The notes under the pieces are model-generated. The model worked only from the letters and a program-made list of their open reading frames with translations. It did not search any database and was not told the origin of the DNA. The translations under genes and the position numbers were made by a program. DNA of 27,094 nucleotides from JAYRGC01 sp041908065 (GTDB taxonomy: Bacteria; Pseudomonadota; Alphaproteobacteria; UBA9219), in contig JAYRGC010000072.1 in the NCBI GenBank assembly GCA_041908065.1, positions 1-27,094 on the forward strand, given 5' to 3'. Shown here in pieces: positions 7,728-16,136 of the stretch. How positions within the stretch are numbered: the stretch's first letter is position 1; every line of letters starts with the position of its first letter.

Positions 7728-7957
7728 GTCAATTGCGAGGTTACAGCCAAAGGCTGTCTGCGAGCCGCCCCCTTTGGTTTGGACAGCGTTAACGCTGTCG
7801 AGCGGCGAAGCAATCCAGACCTTATGGAGCAACGGCACTGGATTGCTTCGCCGCCAAGGGGCGGCTCGCAATGACGGCCTTTGGCCGTAACTTCGCAATG
7901 ACGGCGCTTGCTGTTGCGTTTTGATGCAAAATTACCCGCCCGTTTTGCGTAAGAGCC
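7728..7957. repeat. MITE-like palindromic element, copy B (with insertion)
   Basis: The right terminus 7933-7957 is a close match to the family end (reverse complement of GGCTCTTACGCAAAACGGG). The left terminus is missing and the core starts at about 7728 with GTCAATTGCGAG. A small hairpin module, ACAGCCAAAGGCTGT, interrupts the left arm at about 7742-7756, and a further GTTAACGC-centred segment is inserted. The right arm reads GGCGGCTCGCAATGACGG. It fills the 258-bp gap between the convergent coupling-protein and cysE genes and ends 11 bp before the cysE stop. Confidence 0.8.
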
Positions 7958-7968
7958 TTAAAATGCTC

Positions 7969-8748
7969 TTAAAATCCCTGTTCCAAATCCTGCGCCGGAT
8001 TTTCCGGCGTGGGGGTGCGGACGGGACGGGCGGGGATGCCGGCCACGGTGGTATGGGGCGGCACGTCCTTCAGCACCACGGAACAAGCCGCCACGCGAGC
8101 ATGTTCGCCGACGCGGATGTTGCCCAGCACCTTGGCGCCCGCGCCGATCAACGCGCCCTTGCATATCTTGGGGTGTCGATCGCCGCGTTCCTTGCCGTTG
8201 CCGCCCAACGTCACCGATTGCATTATCGTCACGTCGTCGCCCACCACGCTGGTTTCGCCGATGACTATGCCGGTGGCGTGATCCACGAATATCCCGCTGC
8301 CCAAGACCGCCGCCGGATGGATGTCCACCTGAAACGCCTGCGAACACATGCCCTGCAGGTGATAGGCCGCCGCCTGCCGCCCTTGCCGCCATAGCCATGC
8401 CGCCGCGCGATACGCCGCCAAGGCCGACACTCCCTTGAAGTGCATGAACGGCTGGAGCCATGTGTGGCAAGCGGGATCGAGATCGTGGCTGGACTGCATG
8501 TCGCGCGCCAACGCCTCGCATATCGCGCCGTCGGAGGCGAACGCCTCCGCGCACAAGGACGTTATCGCTTTGGTTTCCGCCTCGCTTCGCCCCATACGCA
8601 GCCCTAGAACACGCGCAAAGGCGGAGCCCATGGACGTGTGGCCAAGGATCAGATCGCGCAGCGCGTCGGCCATTACCGGTTCGCTTTTCGCCGCGTCTTC
8701 GGCTTCCTGCCGCACGAGTTTCCAAACCTTATCGGCGTTGGCCGTCAT
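7969..8748 (-). CDS. cysE: Serine O-acetyltransferase
   Basis: CysE acetylates L-serine from acetyl-CoA, the first step of cysteine synthesis. The 259-residue protein has the N-terminal helical SATase domain (about 5-140) and a C-terminal left-handed beta helix with hexapeptide repeats (about 142-242). Catalytic D156-H157 appear in GSGIFVDHATGIVIGET, and H192 in DRHPKI, matching E. coli H158 and H193. GAKVLGNIRVG and VAGIPARPV are standard. The C-terminal tail is short and without the usual feedback signature that I can identify. The ATG at 8748 overlaps the mnmA stop (8745-8747) as ATGA, so translation is probably coupled to mnmA. An upstream in-frame start at 8772 would lie inside mnmA and is less likely. 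Confidence 0.93.
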   Translation of the reverse strand: MTANADKVWKLVRQEAEDAAKSEPVMADALRDLILGHTSMGSAFARVLGLRMGRSEAETKAITSLCAEAFASDGAICEALARDMQSSHDLDPACHTWLQPFMHFKGVSALAAYRAAAWLWRQGRQAAAYHLQGMCSQAFQVDIHPAAVLGSGIFVDHATGIVIGETSVVGDDVTIMQSVTLGGNGKERGDRHPKICKGALIGAGAKVLGNIRVGEHARVAACSVVLKDVPPHTTVAGIPARPVRTPTPENPAQDLEQGF

Positions 8749-9857
8749 GTTTTTTCCTGTCCGCAAATCCATCCCCCGCCTAATACGCGAGTTCCTTGGT
8801 ATATCACGCCCGCCTGCCCCGCCGCCACGCCGAAAACCGGCTCGCGCAGCCTAATGATCCCGCCGCCGCCTTCGTCCTTAAAGAACGTCGCCCCCGCCGG
8901 AATCTGGGAAGAACGCAAGCGGACAGACACATCCAGACCTTCCGGCGGCGGCGGCGCATCGCCAAGCCAATTCACGTCGCGCAGGCGCACGACCGAGGCC
9001 GCCAAGGCGTCGCGGTTCCCCACCACGACGCGTCGGCTGTCCGGCTCTATGCGGACGACATAAAGCGGGGCATTGGCCTCGCCCGCGCGAAAGCCGACGT
9101 TCAGGCCGCGCCGCTGCCCTATGGTGAAGTTGATCGTGCCGTCGTGCCGTCCCAAGACCTTGCCGGTTTCGTCCACGATGTCGCCCGCCTGCGCCGCCGA
9201 AGGGCGCAACCGCGACACAACGGCGGCATAGTCGCCGTCCGGCACGAAGCAGATGTCTTGGCTGTCGGGCTTTTCCGCGACCGGAAGCCCATATCGGGCG
9301 GCGAGGGCGCGGGTATCGGCCTTGCGCATGTCGCCCAAAGGAAAGCGCAGAAATTCAAGCTGATCGCGGGTGGTGGCGAAAAGGAAATAGCTTTGATCCT
9401 TGCGTTCGTCGGCGGCCATGTGCATTTCCGCCCCGCGCTCGCCTTCGACGCGGCGGACGTAGTGTCCGGTGGCCATGGCGTCCGCCCCCAGATCCTTGGC
9501 GGCCTGCAAAAGATGCCCGAATTTCAAGTCCTGATTGCATTTGACGCAAGGCAGGGGGGTTTCGCCGCGCATATAGCTGTCCGCGAAATCGTCGATGACG
9601 CTTGAGGAAAAACGACTTTCGTAATCCACCACGTAGTGCGGAACTCCCAAATGCTCGGCAACACGGCGCGCGTCGTATATGTCCTGTCCGGCGCAGCACG
9701 ATCCCCGGCGGACGGTGGAGGCCGCCGCGCCTTGGTCGTAAAGCTGCATCGTGATGCCGATGACCTCGTGTCCTTGCTCGGCCAGCATCGCCGCCACAAC
9801 CGAGCTGTCCACCCCGCCCGACATGGCGACTACTATCCGTTGGCGTTGTCCGCGCAT
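8745..9857 (-). CDS. mnmA: tRNA-specific 2-thiouridylase
   Basis: MnmA thiolates U34 of Lys, Glu and Gln tRNAs using ATP and persulfide sulfur. The 370-residue product has the PP-loop AMSGGVDSS (11-19) and the catalytic cysteine region PCVKCN with C104 as likely nucleophile. The second catalytic cysteine is C203 in DSQDICFVPDGDY, and the C-terminal beta-barrel includes FTIGQRRGL and VVGNRDAL. I chose ATG at 9857 (MRGQRQRIVV) rather than a TTG at 9878, because the family begins close to the PP-loop. A CC pair at 54-55 in GSCCAG is usual in this alphaproteobacterial subfamily. It is the first gene of a pair with cysE, which overlaps its stop codon. Confidence 0.95.
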   Translation of the reverse strand: MRGQRQRIVVAMSGGVDSSVVAAMLAEQGHEVIGITMQLYDQGAAASTVRRGSCCAGQDIYDARRVAEHLGVPHYVVDYESRFSSSVIDDFADSYMRGETPLPCVKCNQDLKFGHLLQAAKDLGADAMATGHYVRRVEGERGAEMHMAADERKDQSYFLFATTRDQLEFLRFPLGDMRKADTRALAARYGLPVAEKPDSQDICFVPDGDYAAVVSRLRPSAAQAGDIVDETGKVLGRHDGTINFTIGQRRGLNVGFRAGEANAPLYVVRIEPDSRRVVVGNRDALAASVVRLRDVNWLGDAPPPPEGLDVSVRLRSSQIPAGATFFKDEGGGGIIRLREPVFGVAAGQAGVIYQGTRVLGGGWICGQEKT

Positions 9858-10000
9858 GCATAATGTCTCGTTAACCAATTAATCAATGGGGTTATATACG
9901 TTGTTTTTATGATGAAAGTAAACATGTTGTAGGGCTGAAATAAAACTTATGGTATAAAAGGTGGTAATTGCGATAATCACAATTCGTGGGGGAATATCAT

Positions 10001-10297
10001 ATGATCGGGAAATTTTTTAGACAAGCCGCGCTGGCCGCTTCTGTTATTTCTGGCTCCGCCGCACACGCAGATGTAATAATAGACACTGGCAAATCGTGCT
10101 CATCGCGTCCAAATCAGGGGTATCCGTTGTGTACAAAAGATTTGGAACGGAAGGGGTATAGCGACATAAACGCCTTGGGCTCAAGTGGTGTTGGGTCGCA
10201 ACAGCCCCCCCAAAGACCTCAATCTAACCAAAATAGCGGATGCAACAGGAGCAGTGGCCCCGGATTCAGCACAAGCTTGAACTGTACCGGCAATTAG
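10001..10297 (+). CDS. Small secreted protein with four cysteines, unknown function
   Basis: A 98-residue product begins MIGKFFRQAALAASVISGS and has a signal peptide with likely cleavage at AHA|D (about 27/28). The mature part of about 71 residues has four cysteines (in KSCSS, PLCTK, SGCNR and LNCTG), enough for two disulfides, and a Gln/Pro/Asn/Ser-rich middle (GSQQPPQRPQSNQN) that is probably disordered. GTGGGGGA sits 7 nt before the ATG at 10001, a strong ribosome site, and the upstream 100 bases are AT-rich, suggesting its own promoter. The gene is divergent from mnmA and its base composition is lower in GC than its neighbours. I do not recognise the family. It could be a short extracytoplasmic protein or a recent acquisition. 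Confidence 0.6.
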   Translation: MIGKFFRQAALAASVISGSAAHADVIIDTGKSCSSRPNQGYPLCTKDLERKGYSDINALGSSGVGSQQPPQRPQSNQNSGCNRSSGPGFSTSLNCTGN

Positions 10298-10332
10298 CCA
10301 CACACCATAAAACCTGAGCAAAACTTAGCACG

Positions 10333-10461
10333 CCTGACTCTCCGGCATCCACGGCGCGGTCGCTTCGACAACCGTTCGACAGGCTCACGGTGGCAGCTAA
10401 CAGCGGCAGCTCAGCGACCGCGCTTCGGCGTGCAGCGTTAAACCTGACTCTCCAGCATCCA
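10333..10461. repeat. Duplicated dps 3' end flanking an inverted-repeat insert
   Basis: CCTGACTCTCC(G/A)GCATCCA occurs at 10333-10351 and again 110 bp later at 10443-10461, where it is the 3' coding end of dps. Between the copies lies an inverted repeat, GCGCGGTCGCT (10354-10364) and AGCGACCGCGC (10413-10423), with a TTCGACAGGCTCA motif (10375-10387) in the loop. This looks like a duplication made when a small element entered the end of dps, leaving the nearer copy as the working 3' end. The hairpin could serve as a transcription barrier between the convergent small secreted gene and dps. Confidence 0.65.
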
Positions 10462-10908
10462 GATGATCTTGTCGTGGGCGCGGATACGCTCGACCATCAA
10501 GTCTTCGGTTCCGTCGTCGTCCGCGTCGTCCGCCGCCTCGGCCGCTTCGACCAAACGGCGGCGGAGAATCTTGTGCGATTTCAGCAAATCCTTGAGCATC
10601 GCCTCGGCGGTTTGCGCCTTCGTTCCCGCCTCCTCTATCTCGGTCAAAGCGAGGAAAGCCTTCATGGACGATGGCGGAACGGAACCCAACGCCCGAATGC
10701 GCTCGGCGATGTCGTCGGCGGCCTCCAGCAGCGCGGAATATTGCTCGCCGAAAAACGAGTGCAGCGGCGCGAACAACGCTCCCGTCACGTTCCAATGATA
10801 GCCGTGGGTCTTGACGGCCAGCACATAGGTGTCGCTCAACACCTTGGAAAGGTTGCCGACAACTGCGGAAGATCCGGACGACCTTGGGGCTTTGGATTTC
10901 ACGGGCAT
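10438..10908 (-). CDS. dps: Dps family DNA-binding ferritin-like protein
   Basis: Dps forms a dodecamer that oxidises and stores iron and shields DNA under stress. The 156-residue protein has a Lys/Arg/Ser-rich N-terminus and the ferroxidase pattern across two subunits: H38 in GYHWNVTG, H50, D65 and E69 match H31, H43, D58 and E62 of Listeria Dps. The acidic ligand normally four residues after the second histidine (D47 there) is Gly54 here, followed by Glu55. An acidic insertion, ADDADDDGTED, lies near the C-terminus. The start ATG at 10908 has a strong AAAGGAGG about 8 nt upstream. A perfect 19-bp Irr/Fur-like palindrome lies 37 bp upstream of the ATG, so iron-dependent control is likely. 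Confidence 0.93.
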   Translation of the reverse strand: MPVKSKAPRSSGSSAVVGNLSKVLSDTYVLAVKTHGYHWNVTGALFAPLHSFFGEQYSALLEAADDIAERIRALGSVPPSSMKAFLALTEIEEAGTKAQTAEAMLKDLLKSHKILRRRLVEAAEAADDADDDGTEDLMVERIRAHDKIIWMLESQV

Positions 10909-10944
10909 GGTGTTTTCCTCCTTTGTTCGCGGTGGCCTGAGCTA

Positions 10945-10963
10945 TTTTAGAATCATTCTAAAA
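10945..10963. promoter_or_regulatory. Perfect palindromic Irr/Fur-family operator upstream of dps
   Basis: TTTTAGAATCATTCTAAAA has 9-bp arms with perfect symmetry around a central C. It fits the AT-rich TTAGAA-n3-TTCTAA pattern bound by Fur-superfamily proteins such as Irr or PerR. It sits 37 bp before the dps ATG and 98 bp before the pmbA ATG, in the shared divergent promoter region. An irr gene lies in this window at 22525-22962. Which Fur-family protein binds it, and whether it acts on pmbA also, cannot be told from sequence. Confidence 0.75.
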
Positions 10964-11061
10964 CAAATATATTCTCTTGGCAACGCGCTTGGCTTTGCGC
11001 CATCTTGACGCGAATATAAACGCTTGGGCGGTTCGCCGCCACAAAAACGGAAAGAACCCGC

Positions 11062-12435
11062 ATGAAAAACGCCTCCACGACGGGGAACAAAGACCTGCCC
11101 TCCTCCGACGAAATGCTCAATATGCTCGACGACGTTCTGGCTATGGCCGCGCGCGCCGGAGCGGAGGCCGCAGACGCCATGATGTCCGTCGGATCCTCGC
11201 TGGCGGTGGCGTGGCGCGAAGGCAAGCTGGAGACGCTGGAAAGCTCGGAATCCTCGGGCTTGGGGCTGCGCGTGCTTATCGGCAAGAAACAGGCGATGAC
11301 TTCGTCCTCCGACTGCTCGCCCAAGGCGGTGGCCGAAGCGGTGGAACGCGCCGTGGCGATGGCGAAGCTGGCGCCCGAAGACGAGTTTTGCGGACTGGCC
11401 GATCCGGAGGAAATAGCCCGCGCGTGGCCGCAGATGGAAATGGCGGACGATTTCGCGTTGGACGCGGAGAAATTCGTCGAAATGGCGCGGGAGGCCGAAG
11501 ACGCTTTGTTGTCGGTGCGCGGGGTTTCCAAGTGCGAGGGCGCGGACGCCGGAGGCGGGAGATCGGTATCCGCTTTGGCTACCAGCGTCGGGTTTCGCGG
11601 CGGACAGATCCGCACCGGATACAGCGTGGGAGCGTCGGCCTTGGCGGGCAGCGGAACCGAGATGGAGCGCGACAGCGACGGGGAATCCCGCGTGTTTATG
11701 GCGGACATGCCGAAGGCGGCGGCGATCGGGCTGAAGGCCGGCGAGCGCGTGGTAAAGTTGATGGGATCGCGCAAGATGCCGACCTGCCGCGTGCCGGTGG
11801 TGTTCGATCCCCGCGAATCCAACGGGATATTGGGATGCTTGTCGGGGGCTATATCGGGATCCAGCGTTGCTCGAGGAACCAGCTTTCTCAAAGATAAACT
11901 GGGGCAAAGGATATTTCCCCACGGCGTCCACGTAACCGACGATCCTTTCCGCCCTCGCGGTCTGCGTTCCCGCGTTTTCGACGGCGAAGGATTGCCGCAA
12001 CGCCGCCGCCGCATCGTCGAGGACGGCACGTTGACGACATGGTTTCTCGATTTGCGCTCGGCGCGGCAATTGAAGATGAAAAGCACCGGTCACGCCGGAC
12101 GTAGCGGCGGGCTGCCTTATCCGTCGCCGTCCAACCTATATTTCGAGGCGGGAAAAATCAGCCTCAAGGACATGCTGTCGTCCGTCAACGAAGGTTTTTA
12201 CGTCACCGAGACCATGGGCTCGGGCGTCAACGGCGTCACCGGCGACTACAGCCTTGCCGCTCGGGGATTCTGGATCAGCAAAGGCGAGCTTGCTTTTCCG
12301 GTCAGCGAGATGACGATCGCCGGAAATCTCAAGGACATGTTCATGAACATGGCTTTGGCCGACGATCTGGAGTTCCGGCGCGGGCTGAACGCCCCGACCA
12401 TGCGGATAGACGGCATGACGGTGGCGGGAAGCTGA
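11062..12435 (+). CDS. pmbA: TldE/PmbA family metalloprotease subunit
   Basis: PmbA (TldE) forms a heterodimer with TldD and helps degrade or mature small peptides such as modified microcins and the CcdA antitoxin. The 457-residue protein shows the family's N-terminal domain (ESSESSGLGLRVLIGKKQA) and the C-terminal hallmark VNGVTGDYSLAARGFWISKGELAFPVSEMTIAGN. As expected for the E subunit, there is no HExxxH zinc motif; the catalytic partner TldD is not in the window. A cysteine-containing KCEGADAGGG segment is unremarkable. Start ATG at 11062. It diverges from dps. In other alphaproteobacteria pmbA is often close to inositol monophosphatase-type genes, which are absent here. Confidence 0.93.
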   Translation: MKNASTTGNKDLPSSDEMLNMLDDVLAMAARAGAEAADAMMSVGSSLAVAWREGKLETLESSESSGLGLRVLIGKKQAMTSSSDCSPKAVAEAVERAVAMAKLAPEDEFCGLADPEEIARAWPQMEMADDFALDAEKFVEMAREAEDALLSVRGVSKCEGADAGGGRSVSALATSVGFRGGQIRTGYSVGASALAGSGTEMERDSDGESRVFMADMPKAAAIGLKAGERVVKLMGSRKMPTCRVPVVFDPRESNGILGCLSGAISGSSVARGTSFLKDKLGQRIFPHGVHVTDDPFRPRGLRSRVFDGEGLPQRRRRIVEDGTLTTWFLDLRSARQLKMKSTGHAGRSGGLPYPSPSNLYFEAGKISLKDMLSSVNEGFYVTETMGSGVNGVTGDYSLAARGFWISKGELAFPVSEMTIAGNLKDMFMNMALADDLEFRRGLNAPTMRIDGMTVAGS

Positions 12436-12494
12436 TTTACCGGCTTATCCCGTCAAACTTATAATCCTCACCAAAAAAAACAAGCAGGTGAACA

Positions 12495-12702
12495 AAAAGC
12501 CGTTGCACAAAACTGGTGGACACTGCCACAAAAAGCGACGTCATTGCGAGCGTCGCCCTTGCGGCGCGAAGCAATCCAGAGCAGCTGCGCCTGTTGCGCT
12601 GGATTGCTTCGCCGCCTGAAGAAGGCGGCTCGCAATGACGGCCTTTGGCTGTAGACCTTACAAATGACAGCCTTTGGCTGTAAGTTCGCAAATAACGCCT
12701 CA
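12495..12702. repeat. MITE-like palindromic element, copy C (degenerate ends)
   Basis: The core 12540-12639 opens GTCATTGCGAGCGTCGCCCT and closes GGCTCGCAATGACG with inner GCAATCCAG/CTGGATTGC arms, as in the other copies. The terminal parts are worn: CACAAAACTGGTGGAC on the left and AAGTTCGCAAATAACGCC on the right. After the core come two tandem copies of CAGCCTTTGGCTGTA-type hairpin modules (about 12640-12690). It occupies most of the 320-bp gap between pmbA and the gene at 12756; I see no gene there. Confidence 0.8.
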
Positions 12703-12718
12703 ACCATTTTAGGAACGA

Positions 12719-12778
12719 GCTGAAAAAGCCTGATTTTCAGACCATCGCCATGAGATTATGAACGCGCTTTAACGGCTT
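12719..12778. repeat. Degenerate half of the 1-136 palindrome
   Basis: Aligned without gaps to 91-150, this stretch is identical at about two thirds of positions, including GAAAAAGC, GATTTTC, GATT and TAACG blocks in the same order. It overlaps the 3' end of the gene at 12756-13400, so the last few codons of that gene lie within the repeat remnant. Similarity is modest and needs a genome-wide comparison. Confidence 0.4.
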
Positions 12779-13400
12779 TCAACGCCGCCGCCGCCATAGC
12801 TTCGCACTCGGAGTAGGGAACGACGGACACTTCCTCGATCATGCGCCGCATTTCCTCGGCCAACGCCTTTATTTCGGAGGGCGTGGCCAGCAACGCGCTT
12901 TCTCCGCGCTGGCCGTCGCGCAGCGCGTTGCCCGGGTGCACGTCGAAGTATCCCACCGTCTTGCCGTCGGCGTACACTCCTCCCTCAAAGGTTATTTCAT
13001 TGGTGTAGGGTATTTCCGCCTCGGTTACCGGTAACACGGTTATGAGTTCTTCTTTCCAAGTTCCCGGGGCAGCGATCATTTTCAATAAACGGGGGGCATC
13101 GGCTTCGGAAATCGGTCGCGCCGCTCGCGTTCCTACCAGATACGGGGCCTTGACCACATGCATGGTTCTGCCGATGCGTCCGGTCTTTTCAAAAGCCTCA
13201 ACGAACTGGCGCAACAGGGCGGATTCTCCGCTTGCCAATAGGTCGTGGACGAAGCGTTCCGGCAGCTTGAGAAACTTGGGGCCGATGCCGCCGCCGCCGT
13301 TGAAGCGTTCTTCCAGATGCGACCATAGGGAAGGGGATTCCGCAGGCTTGTAACAGAATCCGGCGACGCCGAGGCGTTCGACGCAAGAACAATCGATCAT
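12756..13400 (-). CDS. Hypothetical protein, 214 aa
   Basis: A soluble protein without signal peptide or membrane segment. Visible parts are an N-terminal stretch with C4 and C6 (MIDCSCVERLGVAGFC), a glycine run NGGGGIGPKF, a PxxxTWKEELITVLPVTEAEIPYTNEI segment near the middle, and a helical C-terminus rich in Glu, Met and Ala. The coding composition matches the GC-rich neighbours, so it is probably a long-standing resident gene. ATG at 13400 is preceded by GGGGA; the longer reading frame upstream is AT-rich and looks non-coding. Downstream, its last codons fall inside a degenerate repeat. I do not recognise the family and cannot assign a function. Confidence 0.65.
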   Translation of the reverse strand: MIDCSCVERLGVAGFCYKPAESPSLWSHLEERFNGGGGIGPKFLKLPERFVHDLLASGESALLRQFVEAFEKTGRIGRTMHVVKAPYLVGTRAARPISEADAPRLLKMIAAPGTWKEELITVLPVTEAEIPYTNEITFEGGVYADGKTVGYFDVHPGNALRDGQRGESALLATPSEIKALAEEMRRMIEEVSVVPYSECEAMAAAALKAVKARS

Positions 13401-13560
13401 GATGAAATATCCCCGCGAGTTAATGATTTGGAAAGAAAACGAAACTAATTCACGGAATGGATTGTAGCCAAATATGATTAAAAGGGGATTAAACCCCATG
13501 GCATCGCCTAGGGGTTCAAATCAAAATCTATGGATTTTAACGAATTATTGTGTGCTACCC

Positions 13561-14322
13561 TCAGGGGGCATGATGCGCGCCATGATGACGAACGCCGCTT
13601 TCCGGACGATGCGCGTAATTAGGCAACCCATTTTGAGACACGCAATTTATGGCGTGTTTCACCATTTGCCCTAAAGCTATATAGCGTCTGGCAGCGCGTA
13701 CCGCGTGTTCTGTGTAAACCCCTCCCTTTTGATTAGCATTTTTAGAGCGCAATGCTTTAAGTTTCTTTCCCATAGAACTCAGGCGTTCCTTCAACTCATT
13801 CGATGCTTTCTCGTCCATCGAGCCGCCGATTTCGGAAATTGCTTGGAACTCCGTGATCGCCAATTTAAACGCGCTTCTATTATAGGGGTGTTCGTTCTCC
13901 ATGTTGTCGGCGCGAGCCAAGGCGTCAATTACATCAATCAAGGAGTTCAATAACAACCAAGTGTTATGAGGGTTAAGAGTTTTTATGTCATAAACAATGC
14001 GACTAAATTGAGCTAGACAGCGCGGAAGTTCGATTTTAACCGCTCCAAATTCATCAGGCGCGTTGGCGATTTTGACCGCCTCTTTAAGCAACACTTCGTT
14101 CAACTGTGACGCCACAGCGTTCGGGCAAAGACCTGCCAATTTCTGTAAACTTGTTTCGGCGTCCTTCCAAAGCGAAAATCTGGCCGTTTCCTCAGGTAGC
14201 AAAACCCCTTCTCTATCCCTTTTATTCCGCCAAAGCATCGAGCTTTTAACGGCAAGATTGCGGATTTTCTCTAAAGCTTTTTTGCTTTTCCCAATTCCAT
14301 CGCAAATTGCAAGATCCGTCAT
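13561..14322 (-). CDS. Hypothetical helical protein, AT-rich, possible acquired gene
   Basis: A 253-residue, largely alpha-helical, charged protein without signal peptide or membrane segments. Helices rich in Lys, Glu, Leu and Ala dominate (GKSKKALEKIRNLAVKSS; NELKERLSSMGKKLKALRSK). The gene is clearly more AT-rich than those around it, and the flanking 60-160 bp gaps are also AT-rich, suggesting horizontal acquisition. The last 20 or so codons (ending GVRHHGAHHAP) are GC-rich and His-rich, unlike the rest, as if a downstream sequence had replaced the native end. ATG at 14322 has GGGAAAAAAG upstream; a TTG at 14337 is the alternative. The next 341 bp (14323-14663) hold AT-rich sequence and repeat copy D only. 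No family recognised. Confidence 0.55.
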   Translation of the reverse strand: MTDLAICDGIGKSKKALEKIRNLAVKSSMLWRNKRDREGVLLPEETARFSLWKDAETSLQKLAGLCPNAVASQLNEVLLKEAVKIANAPDEFGAVKIELPRCLAQFSRIVYDIKTLNPHNTWLLLNSLIDVIDALARADNMENEHPYNRSAFKLAITEFQAISEIGGSMDEKASNELKERLSSMGKKLKALRSKNANQKGGVYTEHAVRAARRYIALGQMVKHAINCVSQNGLPNYAHRPESGVRHHGAHHAP

Positions 14323-14528
14323 AATCTTTTTTCCCAACTATTCACAAACAAATTACCCAAAAACAGTAGGCCGAACCATTCTTACTACCGTTCCCGCATA
14401 AGGCGCAAGCAAACATAATAAAATTTCGCGACATTATATTGCCAAGTTTTCGCCAAAATTGCCAAATAGTTTCAAGGGATGGGGTTGAAAGCCAATGGGC
14501 GTTAACCATATGGTATATAAGAATGGGC

Positions 14529-14635
14529 GGCCATTACGCAAAACGAGTGGGTATTGCCTTCCAGCAAGCGGCGTCGTTGCGAGATTTACAGCCAAAGGCT
14601 GTCTGCGAGCCGCCCCCCTTTTTTGCGTAAAAGCC
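14529..14635. repeat. MITE-like element, copy D (internally deleted)
   Basis: Both ends are recognisable: the left GGCCATTACGCAAAACGAGT and the right TTTTTTGCGTAAAAGCC. The core is reduced to a single left-arm type unit, GTTGCGAGATTTACAGCCAA, with the ACAGCCAAAGGCTGT hairpin module and GTCTGCGAGCCGCCCCC, the same hybrid seen in copy B. At 107 bp it is about half the length of the full copies. It ends 28 bp before the degP start, so the degP promoter must lie in or before it. Confidence 0.75.
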
Positions 14636-14663
14636 AAATGGGGCGGAGGCTAGGGATCGGAAC

Positions 14664-16132
<1,469 letters not shown>

Positions 16133-16136
<4 letters not shown>

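Noticed and set aside
8009..8281. Long reading frames on the strand opposite cysE, mnmA, glmM and dps
   Set aside because: They are mirror frames of GC-rich genes with convincing families on the other strand. Their translations show no motif and are rich in Arg, Ala and Gly.
9927..9958. TTGTAG and TATAAA as a promoter for the small secreted protein
   Set aside because: The spacer is 20 bp, too long for a standard sigma-70 promoter, so I did not list it.
12156..12330. Metal-binding HExxxH motif in the TldE/PmbA homologue
   Set aside because: Looked for it and it is absent, as expected for the E subunit; the protein is not a degenerate TldD.
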